From: Methylocystis bryophila
GTDB lineage: Bacteria; Pseudomonadota; Alphaproteobacteria; Rhizobiales; Beijerinckiaceae
Direction of reading: 5' to 3'
Length of the DNA stretch: 64,000 bases
Assembly: GCF_027925445.1 (NCBI RefSeq)
Contig: NZ_AP027149.1
Location: 2,492,501 to 2,556,500, forward strand
Below are positions 17,991 to 25,169 of the stretch, piece by piece; positions within the stretch are counted from its first letter, which is position 1, and each line of letters begins with the position of its first letter. A program made the position numbers and the translations under genes. Below the pieces are notes generated by a model. The model did not search any database, had not been told where the DNA came from, and saw only the letters and a list, made by a program, of their open reading frames with translations.

Positions 17991-18364
17991 TCTCTGGCCT
18001 TCCTCCTCCGCTACGGACGCGCCGAAGCGCCCTCGTTCTCACTGTCTTAAATACCCATCCCCGAGCCAAGTCAATTCACCCACGCAGCGTGGCAAATAAT
18101 ATATTTTACATTATTTTTCTGTTGTTACTCCCCGCCGCGTGTCGCCAAACATTCGCTCTAAGGGTCTAGGCTGCTCCTGTTCCGTTTTGAAGTTTTCCAC
18201 GAACCAACGGCGACTGCGCGGAGACGGCAAAGAGGGCGCCAATGCCACGAAATCCTTCTCGAACGAAAAGATCCGCCGCCCCGTCCAGCGCCCGAAACCC
18301 GAAGAGCCGAGGCTCTACCCAGACCGTTCCCGTGGCTCGGAGCGTCCCGCAAAAGGAGGAGAAG
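17991..18364. other. AT-rich divergent promoter region of the cys operon and the ParA-like gene
   Basis: Base composition drops sharply at 18094-18118. For the cys operon (minus strand), a TTGACT -35 (18069-18074) precedes a TATTTA -10 (18048-18053) with a short 15-base spacer. A 21-base palindrome lies just upstream. The + strand has a possible alternative start of the ParA-like gene at 18242. Confidence 0.4.
18095..18115. promoter_or_regulatory. AT-rich 21-bp palindrome upstream of the cys operon
   Basis: AATAATATA (18095-18103) and TACATTATT (18107-18115) are inverted repeats matching at eight of nine positions around a TTT centre. This is an obvious operator-like dyad in otherwise GC-rich DNA, about 20 bases above the putative -35 of the cys operon. 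An Rrf2- or LysR-type sulfur or iron regulator is possible. The regulator is not in the window. Confidence 0.45.
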
Positions 18365-19117
18365 GTGAAACCTTCAGTCGTTCTCATCGGCGCAGACAAA
18401 GGAGGCGTGGGCAAAACAACAGTCGCCCGCGCGATGCTCGACTATCTTCTCGCCCGCAACACGCTCACCCGAGCCTTCGACACAGAGTTCCCCCGGGGCG
18501 CGCTTCAACGCTTCCATCCGAGAGAAACCGCCCTCGTCGATCTGACCGCGACGGCGGACCAGATGAAGATCGTCGACACGTTGGAGACCGCGGAGGTTAA
18601 AGTCTCGATCATCGATCTGCGCGCCGGCGGCTTCACCACAGCGCTGCAGGCGTTGAAGAACATGGGGTTCCTCGACGCGGTGACGAGCGGCGAGTTCAAC
18701 TTCCTCGTCTTCCACGTGCTCGGCCCGTCTCTCTCCTCGCTCGACGAGATCGAGCAGATCGCGCCCTATGTGCAGAACGCCCATTATTATCTCGTCAAGA
18801 ACCACGTGAACGACACGACCTTCTTCGAATGGGATCCGCAGGTGCATCGCAAATATTTCGAGAAGGTCAACACCGCCGGAGAGATCACGATCCCCAAGCT
18901 AGATGAAATGGCGTACGAGCAGGTCGAGCTCGCGGGCGAGCCTTTCTCCTCTTATGTCGCCAATCTGGACGCCGAGGGCGAGCCCGCCAACCACTCTTTC
19001 GTGTTGCGCGGCTATGTCCGCACCTGGATGAACAAGATCGCCGTGGAGTTCGATCGAGCGGAGCTTCTCGGCGCCGTGGCGCCGCGCCCGGTCAAAGCGG
19101 CGAGGTTCGGAAGGTAG
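18365..19117 (+). CDS. orphan ParA/MinD-like P-loop ATPase
   Basis: About 250 residues, with a deviant Walker A GADKGGVGKTT at the very N-terminus, as in ParA/MinD/Soj proteins. I prefer the GTG at 18365 (ideal GGAGG five bases away). An ATG at 18242 would add 41 low-complexity basic residues. The rest has no recognised partner-binding motif. VSIIDLRAGGFTTALQAL looks like the second Asp-containing strand. No parB, minC or cellulose/flagellar gene is adjacent, so cargo and role are unknown. Confidence 0.8.
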   Translation: MKPSVVLIGADKGGVGKTTVARAMLDYLLARNTLTRAFDTEFPRGALQRFHPRETALVDLTATADQMKIVDTLETAEVKVSIIDLRAGGFTTALQALKNMGFLDAVTSGEFNFLVFHVLGPSLSSLDEIEQIAPYVQNAHYYLVKNHVNDTTFFEWDPQVHRKYFEKVNTAGEITIPKLDEMAYEQVELAGEPFSSYVANLDAEGEPANHSFVLRGYVRTWMNKIAVEFDRAELLGAVAPRPVKAARFGR

Positions 19118-19284
19118 GAGAGGGCGGACCGAGCAACAATCAGCTCCCGCTCATCCTGCGCGTGCGGAAGACGTCCGGCCCGACGCTGTGCGGCTTGCGA
19201 TCGCGCTTGCCGCTTGCGCAGCTTCGTCGCCTCGGCGATCAGCGGCGCGTCAATAATTCACCCGGATCGACGGTTCGAGGGTCG

Positions 19285-20043
19285 TCATGCGTGTCCGGCG
19301 ATCGGCGAGAGCTTCCCGAGATCGACGCCGATCAAGCGCAGCGCACGCACATATTTTGTGTCGAGGTCGTGATCGAAGAGGATTGCCGGGTCGGCCGGGC
19401 AATGCAGCCAGCCGTTGAGCTGAATCTCGTTTTCGAGCTGGCCAGCGTCCCAGCCGGCGCAGCCGAGCGCCAGAAGCGCTTGATCCGGCCCTTGCCCAGT
19501 GGCGATCGCGCGCAAAATGTCGATCGTCGCCGTCAGCGACACGGCGTCGTTGATTTTGAGCGTCGAATTGTCGATGAAGAAATCGCCTGTATGCAGCACG
19601 AAGCCGCGGTCGGTCTGCACGGGTCCGCCCGAGAGCACCTGCACGTCGCGCGCGGCCCGGGGCAGGCTGATCCGCTCGGCGGAGTCGATCACCCGCAATT
19701 GCTCGAGCAGCTCCGGAAAATTGCGCACGCTCGAAGGACGGTTCAACATGATGCCCATTGCGCCTTCCGCAGAATGCGCGCACATGTAGATCACCGCTCG
19801 CGCGAAGCGCTCATCCGACATGCCGGGCATGGCGACCAGCAATTGTCCGTCGAGGAAAGATCTCTGCGCGGTTTGGGAAAAGCGCCCCGAGGCAGCGCGG
19901 GCTTTTCTGGCGCCGCCCTTTTTGCGCGGGGGCGGGGCAGCCGCCTCCGGATCGACGCCGCTGTCGCGGTCTTCGTCGCTCTGCCGAGCCTCTTCTCGGC
20001 CATTGTCCCTTGACGCGGGTTGCTTGTCACGAGTCGGTTTCAT
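19285..20043 (-). CDS. YqgE/AlgH family protein (UPF0301)
   Basis: The core (about residues 60-250) has the UPF0301 pattern: FLDGQLLVAMPGM, GIMLNRPS, LSGGPVQTDRGFVLH and ALGCAGWDAGQLENE. The family is widespread and its function is unsettled (AlgH was linked to alginate regulation in Pseudomonas). A 60-residue charged, probably disordered N-terminal extension is unusual. No better start is available downstream. It converges with the ParA-like gene. Confidence 0.9.
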   Translation of the reverse strand: MKPTRDKQPASRDNGREEARQSDEDRDSGVDPEAAAPPPRKKGGARKARAASGRFSQTAQRSFLDGQLLVAMPGMSDERFARAVIYMCAHSAEGAMGIMLNRPSSVRNFPELLEQLRVIDSAERISLPRAARDVQVLSGGPVQTDRGFVLHTGDFFIDNSTLKINDAVSLTATIDILRAIATGQGPDQALLALGCAGWDAGQLENEIQLNGWLHCPADPAILFDHDLDTKYVRALRLIGVDLGKLSPIAGHA

Positions 20044-20219
20044 AGACTAATGCTACGCCCGCCGCGCCCCGTCGACAAGGCGCGAAGTTGGCCCCTCGCC
20101 AAACAAGCGGAATTTTTGAGAGAACCGCCGACGGTTTTCACAGAGAGCGCCGCATGACGACGACCTGCCTTCGAGCAAGAGGCTCGACCGTCGCTACAAC
20201 ACCTCCGGAGCAAAGAAGA

Positions 20220-21029
20220 ATGCACAAATTGCGGGCGACGCCGTTCCTCCTGCTTGCGGTCGTCTTTTCTTGCCTGCCGGCCGCCGCCGAGCCTTTCGCT
20301 TCCGACCCTTCGGTCGGACGATTGTCATCGGCGCGCCTTCTCGCCGGAGCCGCCGAGCCCGACGGCGTGCGGCTTGCCGCGGTGGAGATCGCTCTTGCTC
20401 CGAAGGCGGTGACCTATTGGCGAGCGCCCGGTCAAGCTGGCGTCGCGCCCACGCTCGATTTTTCGGCTTCCGAAAATCTGGCGAGCGTCGAGACGCTTTT
20501 TCCCGTCCCAAAACACATAAAGGAGGCCAGCGGCGTCGTCGCCGGCTATGAGTCCAGGGCGGTCTTCCCGCTGCGCGTGACCCCGCGCGACCCCAAGGCT
20601 CCAGTGAAGCTCGATTTGAAGCTCGATTACGCGGCCTGCGAGAAAATATGCTTGCCCGTCCGCGCGCATTTGAACCTGCTGCTCAGCCCCGGCGCGACCT
20701 CTCCTCATGCGGCGGAAATCGCCCGCGCGCTCGCGGAAAGCGTGCCCAAACGCCTCGAGGCGGCCGCAGCGCGCGACTTGCTGGCGCTGCGCCGCGAGGG
20801 CGAGCCGGGCGGCTGGCGTCTCGATTATCGCGGCAAGGGCGCGGTGCTGGACGTTTTTTGCGAGGTCGCAGACACTTTCACGCTCGAATCCGAGCGTTCG
20901 GGCGAGGGCTTTGCGCTGACGCTCTATTCGGCGACCGGCGCCCGGACCGCCCCAAAGGAGTCTTTGACCGCGACGCTGACAATCGTCACCGATCAAGGCG
21001 CATGGGAAGCGCCAATCGTGCTGCAATGA
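20220..21029 (+). CDS. secreted DsbD N-terminal-domain-like protein
   Basis: About 269 residues from the ATG at 20220, giving a clear signal peptide (MHKLRATPFLLLAVVF, cleavage near AAAEP). The mature part resembles the periplasmic N-terminal domain of DsbD, including YAACEKICLPV with a C-x3-C pair. Unlike DsbD, there is no membrane core or thioredoxin domain. It probably handles periplasmic disulfides, perhaps for copper proteins or c-type cytochromes. A frame open upstream to 20088 would ruin the signal peptide. It precedes the metallophosphoesterase by about 85 bases. Confidence 0.82.
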   Translation: MHKLRATPFLLLAVVFSCLPAAAEPFASDPSVGRLSSARLLAGAAEPDGVRLAAVEIALAPKAVTYWRAPGQAGVAPTLDFSASENLASVETLFPVPKHIKEASGVVAGYESRAVFPLRVTPRDPKAPVKLDLKLDYAACEKICLPVRAHLNLLLSPGATSPHAAEIARALAESVPKRLEAAAARDLLALRREGEPGGWRLDYRGKGAVLDVFCEVADTFTLESERSGEGFALTLYSATGARTAPKESLTATLTIVTDQGAWEAPIVLQ

Positions 21030-21046
21030 TCGAAAGCTCATTTCTC

Positions 21047-21077
21047 GGGGAATAAAGCCGACCTCTCCCGAGTCTCC
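21047..21077 (+). promoter_or_regulatory. possible ECF-type promoter before the metallophosphoesterase operon
   Basis: GGGGAATAAA (21047-21056) could be an ECF -35, with CGAGTCTCC about 17 bases later as the -10. A GGAAT also occurs at 20111-20115, upstream of the DsbD-like gene. ECF factors often activate their own operon, but the match is weak. Confidence 0.22.
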
Positions 21078-21113
21078 TCTCTGCCGGTCTCGATCCGGCG
21101 ACAGGAGGAGATG

Positions 21114-22046
21114 ATGAGCAGCAATCAGAAGGGCAATGGCGTCGACCGCCGGCACGCGCTTGAATGCATGGCCTGGGGCGGGACGGGGCTTGTGTGGACG
21201 CTCTCGGGCGGCGTTCCCGGAGCAAAGCTTGTCGGCGGCGCGCAAGCCGCCGCGGCCGGCTTTTCCTTCGTGCAGATTTCCGACAGCCATGTCGGCTTCG
21301 ACAAGCCGGCCAACCCCAATGCGCTCGGCACGCTGGAGGAAGCCATCGCCAAGATCGGCGCGCTTCCGACGAAGCCAGCCTTCATGATCCATACGGGCGA
21401 CATCACGCATCTTTCCAAGCCGCAGCAATTCGACGACGCGGAGCAGCGCATCGCGCGCGCCAAGCTCGACGTGCATTATGTGCCAGGCGAGCACGACATC
21501 ATCGACGAGAACAACGGACAGGCCTTCCTCGACCGCTACGGCAAGGGCTCGAAGGGCAAAGGCTGGTTCTCGTTCGATCACGGCGGCGCGCATTTCGTCG
21601 GCCTCAACAACGTCTTCGACCTGAAGGCGGGCGGGATGGGGAATCTCGGAGCCGAGCAGCTCGCCTGGCTCGCCGACGATCTTCGCGGCAAACTCGCGTC
21701 GACGCCCGTCGTCGTCTTTGCACATGTTCCCCTGTGGACGATCGCGCCCGAGTGGGGCTGGGGAACGCAAGACGCGGCGGAAGCGCTGAAGCTCTTGGCG
21801 CGATTTGGGTCGGTCACGGTCCTCAACGGCCATATTCACCAGCTCATGCAGAAGGTTGAGGGCAATGTGACGTTTCACACGGCGCGTTCGACAGCCTTTC
21901 CGCAGCCTGCGCCAGGAACCGCGCCGTCGCCCGGCCCGAAGCTCGTCCCCGCCGGCGAGCTGCATAGCCTGCTCGGCGTCACCAATGTGGCGTTGAAGCG
22001 CGGGCAAGCGTCCCTCGCCATCGTCGATTCCTCGCTCGCCGGCTGA
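21114..22046 (+). CDS. Tat-type secreted metallophosphoesterase
   Basis: About 310 residues. A twin-arginine-like leader (DRRHALECMAWGGTGL) is followed by a calcineurin-like phosphoesterase with ISDSHVG (D-x-H), HTGDITH, PGEHD and LNGHIH metal-binding motifs. The usual GNHD reads GEHD here. AGGAGG favours the second of two tandem ATGs. It is the first gene of a tight group with a cupredoxin, ECF sigma and anti-sigma factor, an arrangement seen in other proteobacteria. The substrate is unknown; a periplasmic location is inferred. Confidence 0.85.
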   Translation: MSSNQKGNGVDRRHALECMAWGGTGLVWTLSGGVPGAKLVGGAQAAAAGFSFVQISDSHVGFDKPANPNALGTLEEAIAKIGALPTKPAFMIHTGDITHLSKPQQFDDAEQRIARAKLDVHYVPGEHDIIDENNGQAFLDRYGKGSKGKGWFSFDHGGAHFVGLNNVFDLKAGGMGNLGAEQLAWLADDLRGKLASTPVVVFAHVPLWTIAPEWGWGTQDAAEALKLLARFGSVTVLNGHIHQLMQKVEGNVTFHTARSTAFPQPAPGTAPSPGPKLVPAGELHSLLGVTNVALKRGQASLAIVDSSLAG

Positions 22047-22061
22047 AGGGAGAACACCGTC

Positions 22062-22388
22062 ATGACCCGCTTCGCGTTACAGCTCCTTTACCTCGTGAGC
22101 GCTCTGACCTTGCTTGCCGCGGGCGCGGCCAAGGCGGAAGAGACGACGATCGCCATCGACAATTTCGCTTTCACGCCCGCCGTGACGACGGTGAAGGCCG
22201 GGACGTCCGTGCGTTTCGTCAATCACGACGACATTCCGCACAATGTCGTGCTCGCAGACGGCAACGCTCGGTCGAGAGCGCTCGATACGGACGACAGCTA
22301 CGTTCACCTCTTCGACAAGCCAGGCAAGTTCGTCTATTTTTGCGGCCTGCATCCACAGATGAAGGGCGAGATCCAGGTGACGCCCTGA
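22062..22388 (+). CDS. amicyanin-like cupredoxin
   Basis: This 108-residue blue copper protein has a signal peptide (cleavage near AAKAEE). Type 1 copper ligands are His60 in DIPHNVV, Cys94, His97 and Met100 in FCGLHPQM. The C-x2-H-x2-M spacing is that of amicyanin. It probably carries electrons or copper in the periplasm. No methylamine dehydrogenase gene is present, so a true amicyanin role is not supported. It lies 15 bases after the phosphoesterase gene. Confidence 0.9.
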   Translation: MTRFALQLLYLVSALTLLAAGAAKAEETTIAIDNFAFTPAVTTVKAGTSVRFVNHDDIPHNVVLADGNARSRALDTDDSYVHLFDKPGKFVYFCGLHPQMKGEIQVTP

Positions 22389-22407
22389 CCAGCCGTGATG
22401 GTGACAC

Positions 22408-22941
22408 GTGACCAGCGAGGCGGCGCGGCGGCGCTTTACCCAGAACGTGCTGCCGCATCTCGACGACGCCTATTCGCTGGCGCGTTGGCTGACCGGCAGC
22501 GCGACTGACGCCGAAGACGTTGTGCAGGAAGCCTGCCTCCGCGCGCTGAAGGCTCTCGATGGCGCGCTGATCGAGAACCCGCGCGCCTGGGTGCTCGCGA
22601 TCATTCGCAACACAGCCTTCACTTGGCTCGCCAAGAACCGGCCGCATGTTCTCGTTTTGTCAGGCGGCGAGGAGGAGGTGCGCGCGCAGCAGATTGACCT
22701 GCAGGAGCTGGGGGCGCCGACGCCAGAGGAAGCGCTCATCGCCAAAGCGGATCGCGAGGGCGTCGCGGCTGCGATCGACGCCTTGCCGCTCCTCTTCAAG
22801 GAGACCCTGGTCATGCGCGAGATTAACGGCCTCTCTTATCGCGAGATCGCGGAGGCGACCGGCGCGCCCATCGGCACGGTGATGTCGCGTCTGGCGCGGG
22901 CGCGTGCATTGCTGCTCGCGACATTGGGACCAAGGTCATGA
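22408..22941 (+). CDS. ECF-family RNA polymerase sigma factor
   Basis: This 177-residue sigma-70 family protein has only regions 2 (DAYSLARWLTGSATDAEDVV) and 4 (INGLSYREIAEATGAPIGTV), the ECF layout. The start is a GTG at 22408. It overlaps the anti-sigma gene by ATGA. It should direct transcription of an envelope or copper/redox stress regulon that probably includes this cluster. Confidence 0.92.
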   Translation: MTSEAARRRFTQNVLPHLDDAYSLARWLTGSATDAEDVVQEACLRALKALDGALIENPRAWVLAIIRNTAFTWLAKNRPHVLVLSGGEEEVRAQQIDLQELGAPTPEEALIAKADREGVAAAIDALPLLFKETLVMREINGLSYREIAEATGAPIGTVMSRLARARALLLATLGPRS

Positions 22942-23720
22942 CCGAGGAACAGGACGCGCTGCTCATCAATGCGCTGGCCGACGGCGAGCTCGACGCGGCC
23001 AGCGCGCTCGCGCTGGAGAAGAGGCTCGCATGCGAGCCCGAGTTCGCGGCGCGCTATGCGGCGATCGTGGCGCTGCGTCGGACGCTGCGCGAGACGGTGG
23101 AGCTCGAGAGCGCGCCCGCTAGCCTTCGCGAGCGCATGGCGGCCTTGGCGGCGGACGTCCCTCGCGCGCCGGCGCCGCGGCGACGGGAAGCCGCCTGGTC
23201 GCGCCTTTTTGTCCCGGCGCTCGCTGCGGCGCTTGCGCTGGGCGTCGGACTCGATCGCCTGTGGATGTCTTCCAGCGAAACCAACCCTAGGCTCGAGTCG
23301 CTCGTCGCCGCCTATCGGCGCGGACAGATCGCCGATCAGCCGGTCGATGTGGCCGCCAGCGACAGGCACGTCGTGAAGCCCTGGCTCGCGCGCAAGCTTC
23401 CCGTTTCAACTGCCGTCGTCGACCTTGCGAGCGAGGGCTTTCCGCTTGTCGGCGCACGCGTCGACATCGTCGCCGGCGCTCCGGCGCCGACGCTCGTCTA
23501 CAGCCGCCGCCAGCATGTTATCGCTTTGACCGAGCTTCCATTAGAGAGGCTTCCCAGTGGGCGGGAAGGGTTGCACGGCTATTCGTCGCAAGCCTGGAGC
23601 GACGCCGATCGCAGCTATGTCGCCGTCTCGGATCTCTCGCCCTCCGAGCTCGCGCTCTTCGCCGAGCTCTTCCGCAAGGCGACGGCGTCGGAGAAGAGCG
23701 GGGGGAAGGATTCGCGCTGA
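22938..23720 (+). CDS. membrane anti-sigma factor
   Basis: The 260-residue protein has an N-terminal anti-sigma domain (LLINALADGELDAASALALE), one membrane helix (about 93-112) and a periplasmic domain. No zinc-binding HxxxCxxC motif is visible, so it is of the non-ZAS kind. The overlap with the ECF gene indicates a cognate pair. The periplasmic half is presumably the sensor. This annotation rests on layout rather than strong family motifs. Confidence 0.82.
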   Translation: MTEEQDALLINALADGELDAASALALEKRLACEPEFAARYAAIVALRRTLRETVELESAPASLRERMAALAADVPRAPAPRRREAAWSRLFVPALAAALALGVGLDRLWMSSSETNPRLESLVAAYRRGQIADQPVDVAASDRHVVKPWLARKLPVSTAVVDLASEGFPLVGARVDIVAGAPAPTLVYSRRQHVIALTELPLERLPSGREGLHGYSSQAWSDADRSYVAVSDLSPSELALFAELFRKATASEKSGGKDSR

Positions 23721-23744
23721 GGTTGCGCTGCCCACTTGATCCTC

Positions 23745-23761
23745 ATAACGTTAGGCGTTAT
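23745..23761. promoter_or_regulatory. palindromic candidate operator of higBA
   Basis: ATAACG (23745-23750) and CGTTAT (23756-23761) form an inverted repeat around TTAGG, nine bases before the higB start. Type II antitoxins such as HigA autoregulate by binding this sort of dyad. Confidence 0.5.
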
Positions 23762-23769
23762 ATCGACTC

Positions 23770-24054
23770 ATGATCAGGAGCTTTGCCGACGCTGAGACGG
23801 AGTTGATCTGGTCGGGCCGCCGAAGTCGCCGGCTTCCGTCTGACATTCAATCTGGCGCGTTGCGCAAGCTTCGTCTTCTCAATCAGGCGCGCGTGCTCGA
23901 TGATCTTCGCGTTCCACCCGGCAATCGGCTCGAACCGCTCAAAGGCGATCGTGCGGGAGAACATTCAATCAGGATCAACGCCCAGTGGCGTATCTGTTTC
24001 GTTTGGAGCGAGGGAGGAGCGTCTCGTGTCGCAATCGTCGACTACCATGACTGA
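23770..24054 (+). CDS. higB: HigB-type toxin (RelE superfamily)
   Basis: This 94-residue protein has the HigB hallmarks: LRKLRLLNQARVLDDLRVPPGN and HSIRINAQWRICFVW. HigB toxins cleave mRNA on the ribosome. The toxin-first gene order and an 8-base overlap with the antitoxin gene are characteristic of higBA. Nothing looks truncated, so the module is probably functional. Confidence 0.92.
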   Translation: MIRSFADAETELIWSGRRSRRLPSDIQSGALRKLRLLNQARVLDDLRVPPGNRLEPLKGDRAGEHSIRINAQWRICFVWSEGGASRVAIVDYHD

Positions 24055-24340
24055 TCTTCTGGAGAACCCGACGCCCGGAGAAATCCTCGCCGAGGAATTT
24101 CTGAAGCCGATGGGGCTGAGCCAGAGCGCGCTCGCTCGGGCCTTGCATGTGCCCCCGCGCCGCATCAACGAGATCGTGCTCGGCAAGCGCGCGGTCACCG
24201 CCGACACGGATTTGCGCCTCGCCCGCTATTTCGGCCTTTCCGAGGGGTTCTTTCTCGGCCTACAGGCCGATTATGATCTGATGGAGCGACGCCGGCAGAT
24301 CGGGCGCGAGCTCGAGGCGATCGAGCCGCGGGCCGCGTGA
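24047..24340 (+). CDS. higA: HigA-type antitoxin
   Basis: This 97-residue protein starts at the ATG at 24047 inside the higB end. It has an XRE-type helix-turn-helix (GLSQSALARALHVPPRRINE) followed by a LARYFGLSEGFFLGLQ segment typical of HigA. It neutralises HigB and should repress the operon from the palindrome at 23745. A frame extending upstream to 23900 would read through higB and is not needed. Confidence 0.92.
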   Translation: MTDLLENPTPGEILAEEFLKPMGLSQSALARALHVPPRRINEIVLGKRAVTADTDLRLARYFGLSEGFFLGLQADYDLMERRRQIGRELEAIEPRAA

Positions 24341-24475
24341 CTCGGGCCAGAGCGTTTGGCGAACAAGGCGGACGGGGAAGTGGTGCATTGTCCCCTTCGC
24401 CCGCGACCTGCTCCATCGCCGCGACCGGCGCTTCGACATCGACCCAGCCCGCGCATTAGGCTTCCCTTGCTACGA

Positions 24476-24492
24476 TTAGCTAAATTAGCTAA
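24476..24492. promoter_or_regulatory. paired TTAGCTAA palindromes before the Phd/PemK-like locus
   Basis: Two perfect 8-base palindromes TTAGCTAA lie at 24476-24483 and 24485-24492, one base apart, 27 bases before the antitoxin start. They suit cooperative binding by a Phd/YefM dimer and make the only AT-rich patch here. Confidence 0.5.
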
Positions 24493-24519
24493 ATACCCAA
24501 AAAACAGTGAGTCTACCGC

Positions 24520-24765
24520 ATGCCCACTTACTCTCTGACCGATCTCAGCAACAAATCCGGCGAGGTCACCGAAGCCGCGTTCCGTGGTCCCGTTGACATC
24601 ACCAGTCGCGGGAAGCGGAAATTCGTACTGCTTACCGCCGAGGACTACGACAGGATAAAAGGGCGAAGCGCACACCGTGTCGTGCATGTCGACGATCTAT
24701 CGCCTGACGAAGCCAATCATTACATAGCAGCGCTCTCGGCCCCGATCGACGAAGTGAATGATTAA
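24520..24765 (+). CDS. Phd/YefM-type antitoxin
   Basis: This 81-residue protein has the Phd/YefM fold pattern near its N-terminus (SLTDLSNKSGEVTEAAF, VDITSRGKRKFVLLTAEDY) and an acidic flexible tail for toxin binding. It overlaps the next gene by eight bases and has a palindromic candidate operator upstream. It should neutralise the downstream PemK-like toxin and autoregulate. Confidence 0.85.
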   Translation: MPTYSLTDLSNKSGEVTEAAFRGPVDITSRGKRKFVLLTAEDYDRIKGRSAHRVVHVDDLSPDEANHYIAALSAPIDEVND

Positions 24766-25165
24766 GCCCGTCTCCGGACTTGTCATTCGTTATAACTATC
24801 TTTGGGCGCGTGAGAGCGGTCGCGGTGAAGAGTCAGGACGCAAAAGCCGCCCTGTCTGCGTCCAAATCATTGTTGGGACAGGCGGAAAACAGCGGAAGTG
24901 CCTGCTGTTTCCGATTACAAGTCAGCCGCCTCGCCCTGAGACTTGCGCGCTGGAGATTCCGCAGACGGAAGCCCGGCGCGTAGGGTTGGCGTTGCCGGCG
25001 TGGATCGTCGTTGACGAATGGAATGAGGATGATCTCGAGACGACGGACTGCCTTGCGTCGGCCGAGCCTCTGGGCGCATTCGGCAGGACATTCGTGCAAC
25101 GCATCCGCGAAGCGGCCGTCGAAGCCATAAAAGCGAGGCGGCATCGTGCAGTAAACCGGCGTTGA
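24758..25165 (+). CDS. PemK/MazF-like toxin
   Basis: This 135-residue protein shows the order seen in a PemK/MazF-like subgroup: YNYLWARESGRGEESGRKSRP, a VLFPIT-like LLFPITSQPP strand, ALEIPQTEARRVGL and WIVVDEWNE. These toxins are mRNA endonucleases. It pairs with the Phd-like antitoxin by an 8-base overlap. A Phd partner rather than a MazE partner is mildly unusual. It converges with polA four bases away. Confidence 0.75.
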   Translation: MIKPVSGLVIRYNYLWARESGRGEESGRKSRPVCVQIIVGTGGKQRKCLLFPITSQPPRPETCALEIPQTEARRVGLALPAWIVVDEWNEDDLETTDCLASAEPLGAFGRTFVQRIREAAVEAIKARRHRAVNRR

Positions 25166-25169
25166 TCCC

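Noticed and set aside
20325..22007. 560-codon open frame on the - strand over the DsbD-like and phosphoesterase genes
   Set aside because: It spans two genes with clear signal peptides and motifs on the other strand; it is an artefact of GC bias.
22062..22388. Amicyanin of methylamine oxidation
   Set aside because: Ligand spacing fits amicyanin, but no mau genes are nearby and the context is an ECF stress operon.
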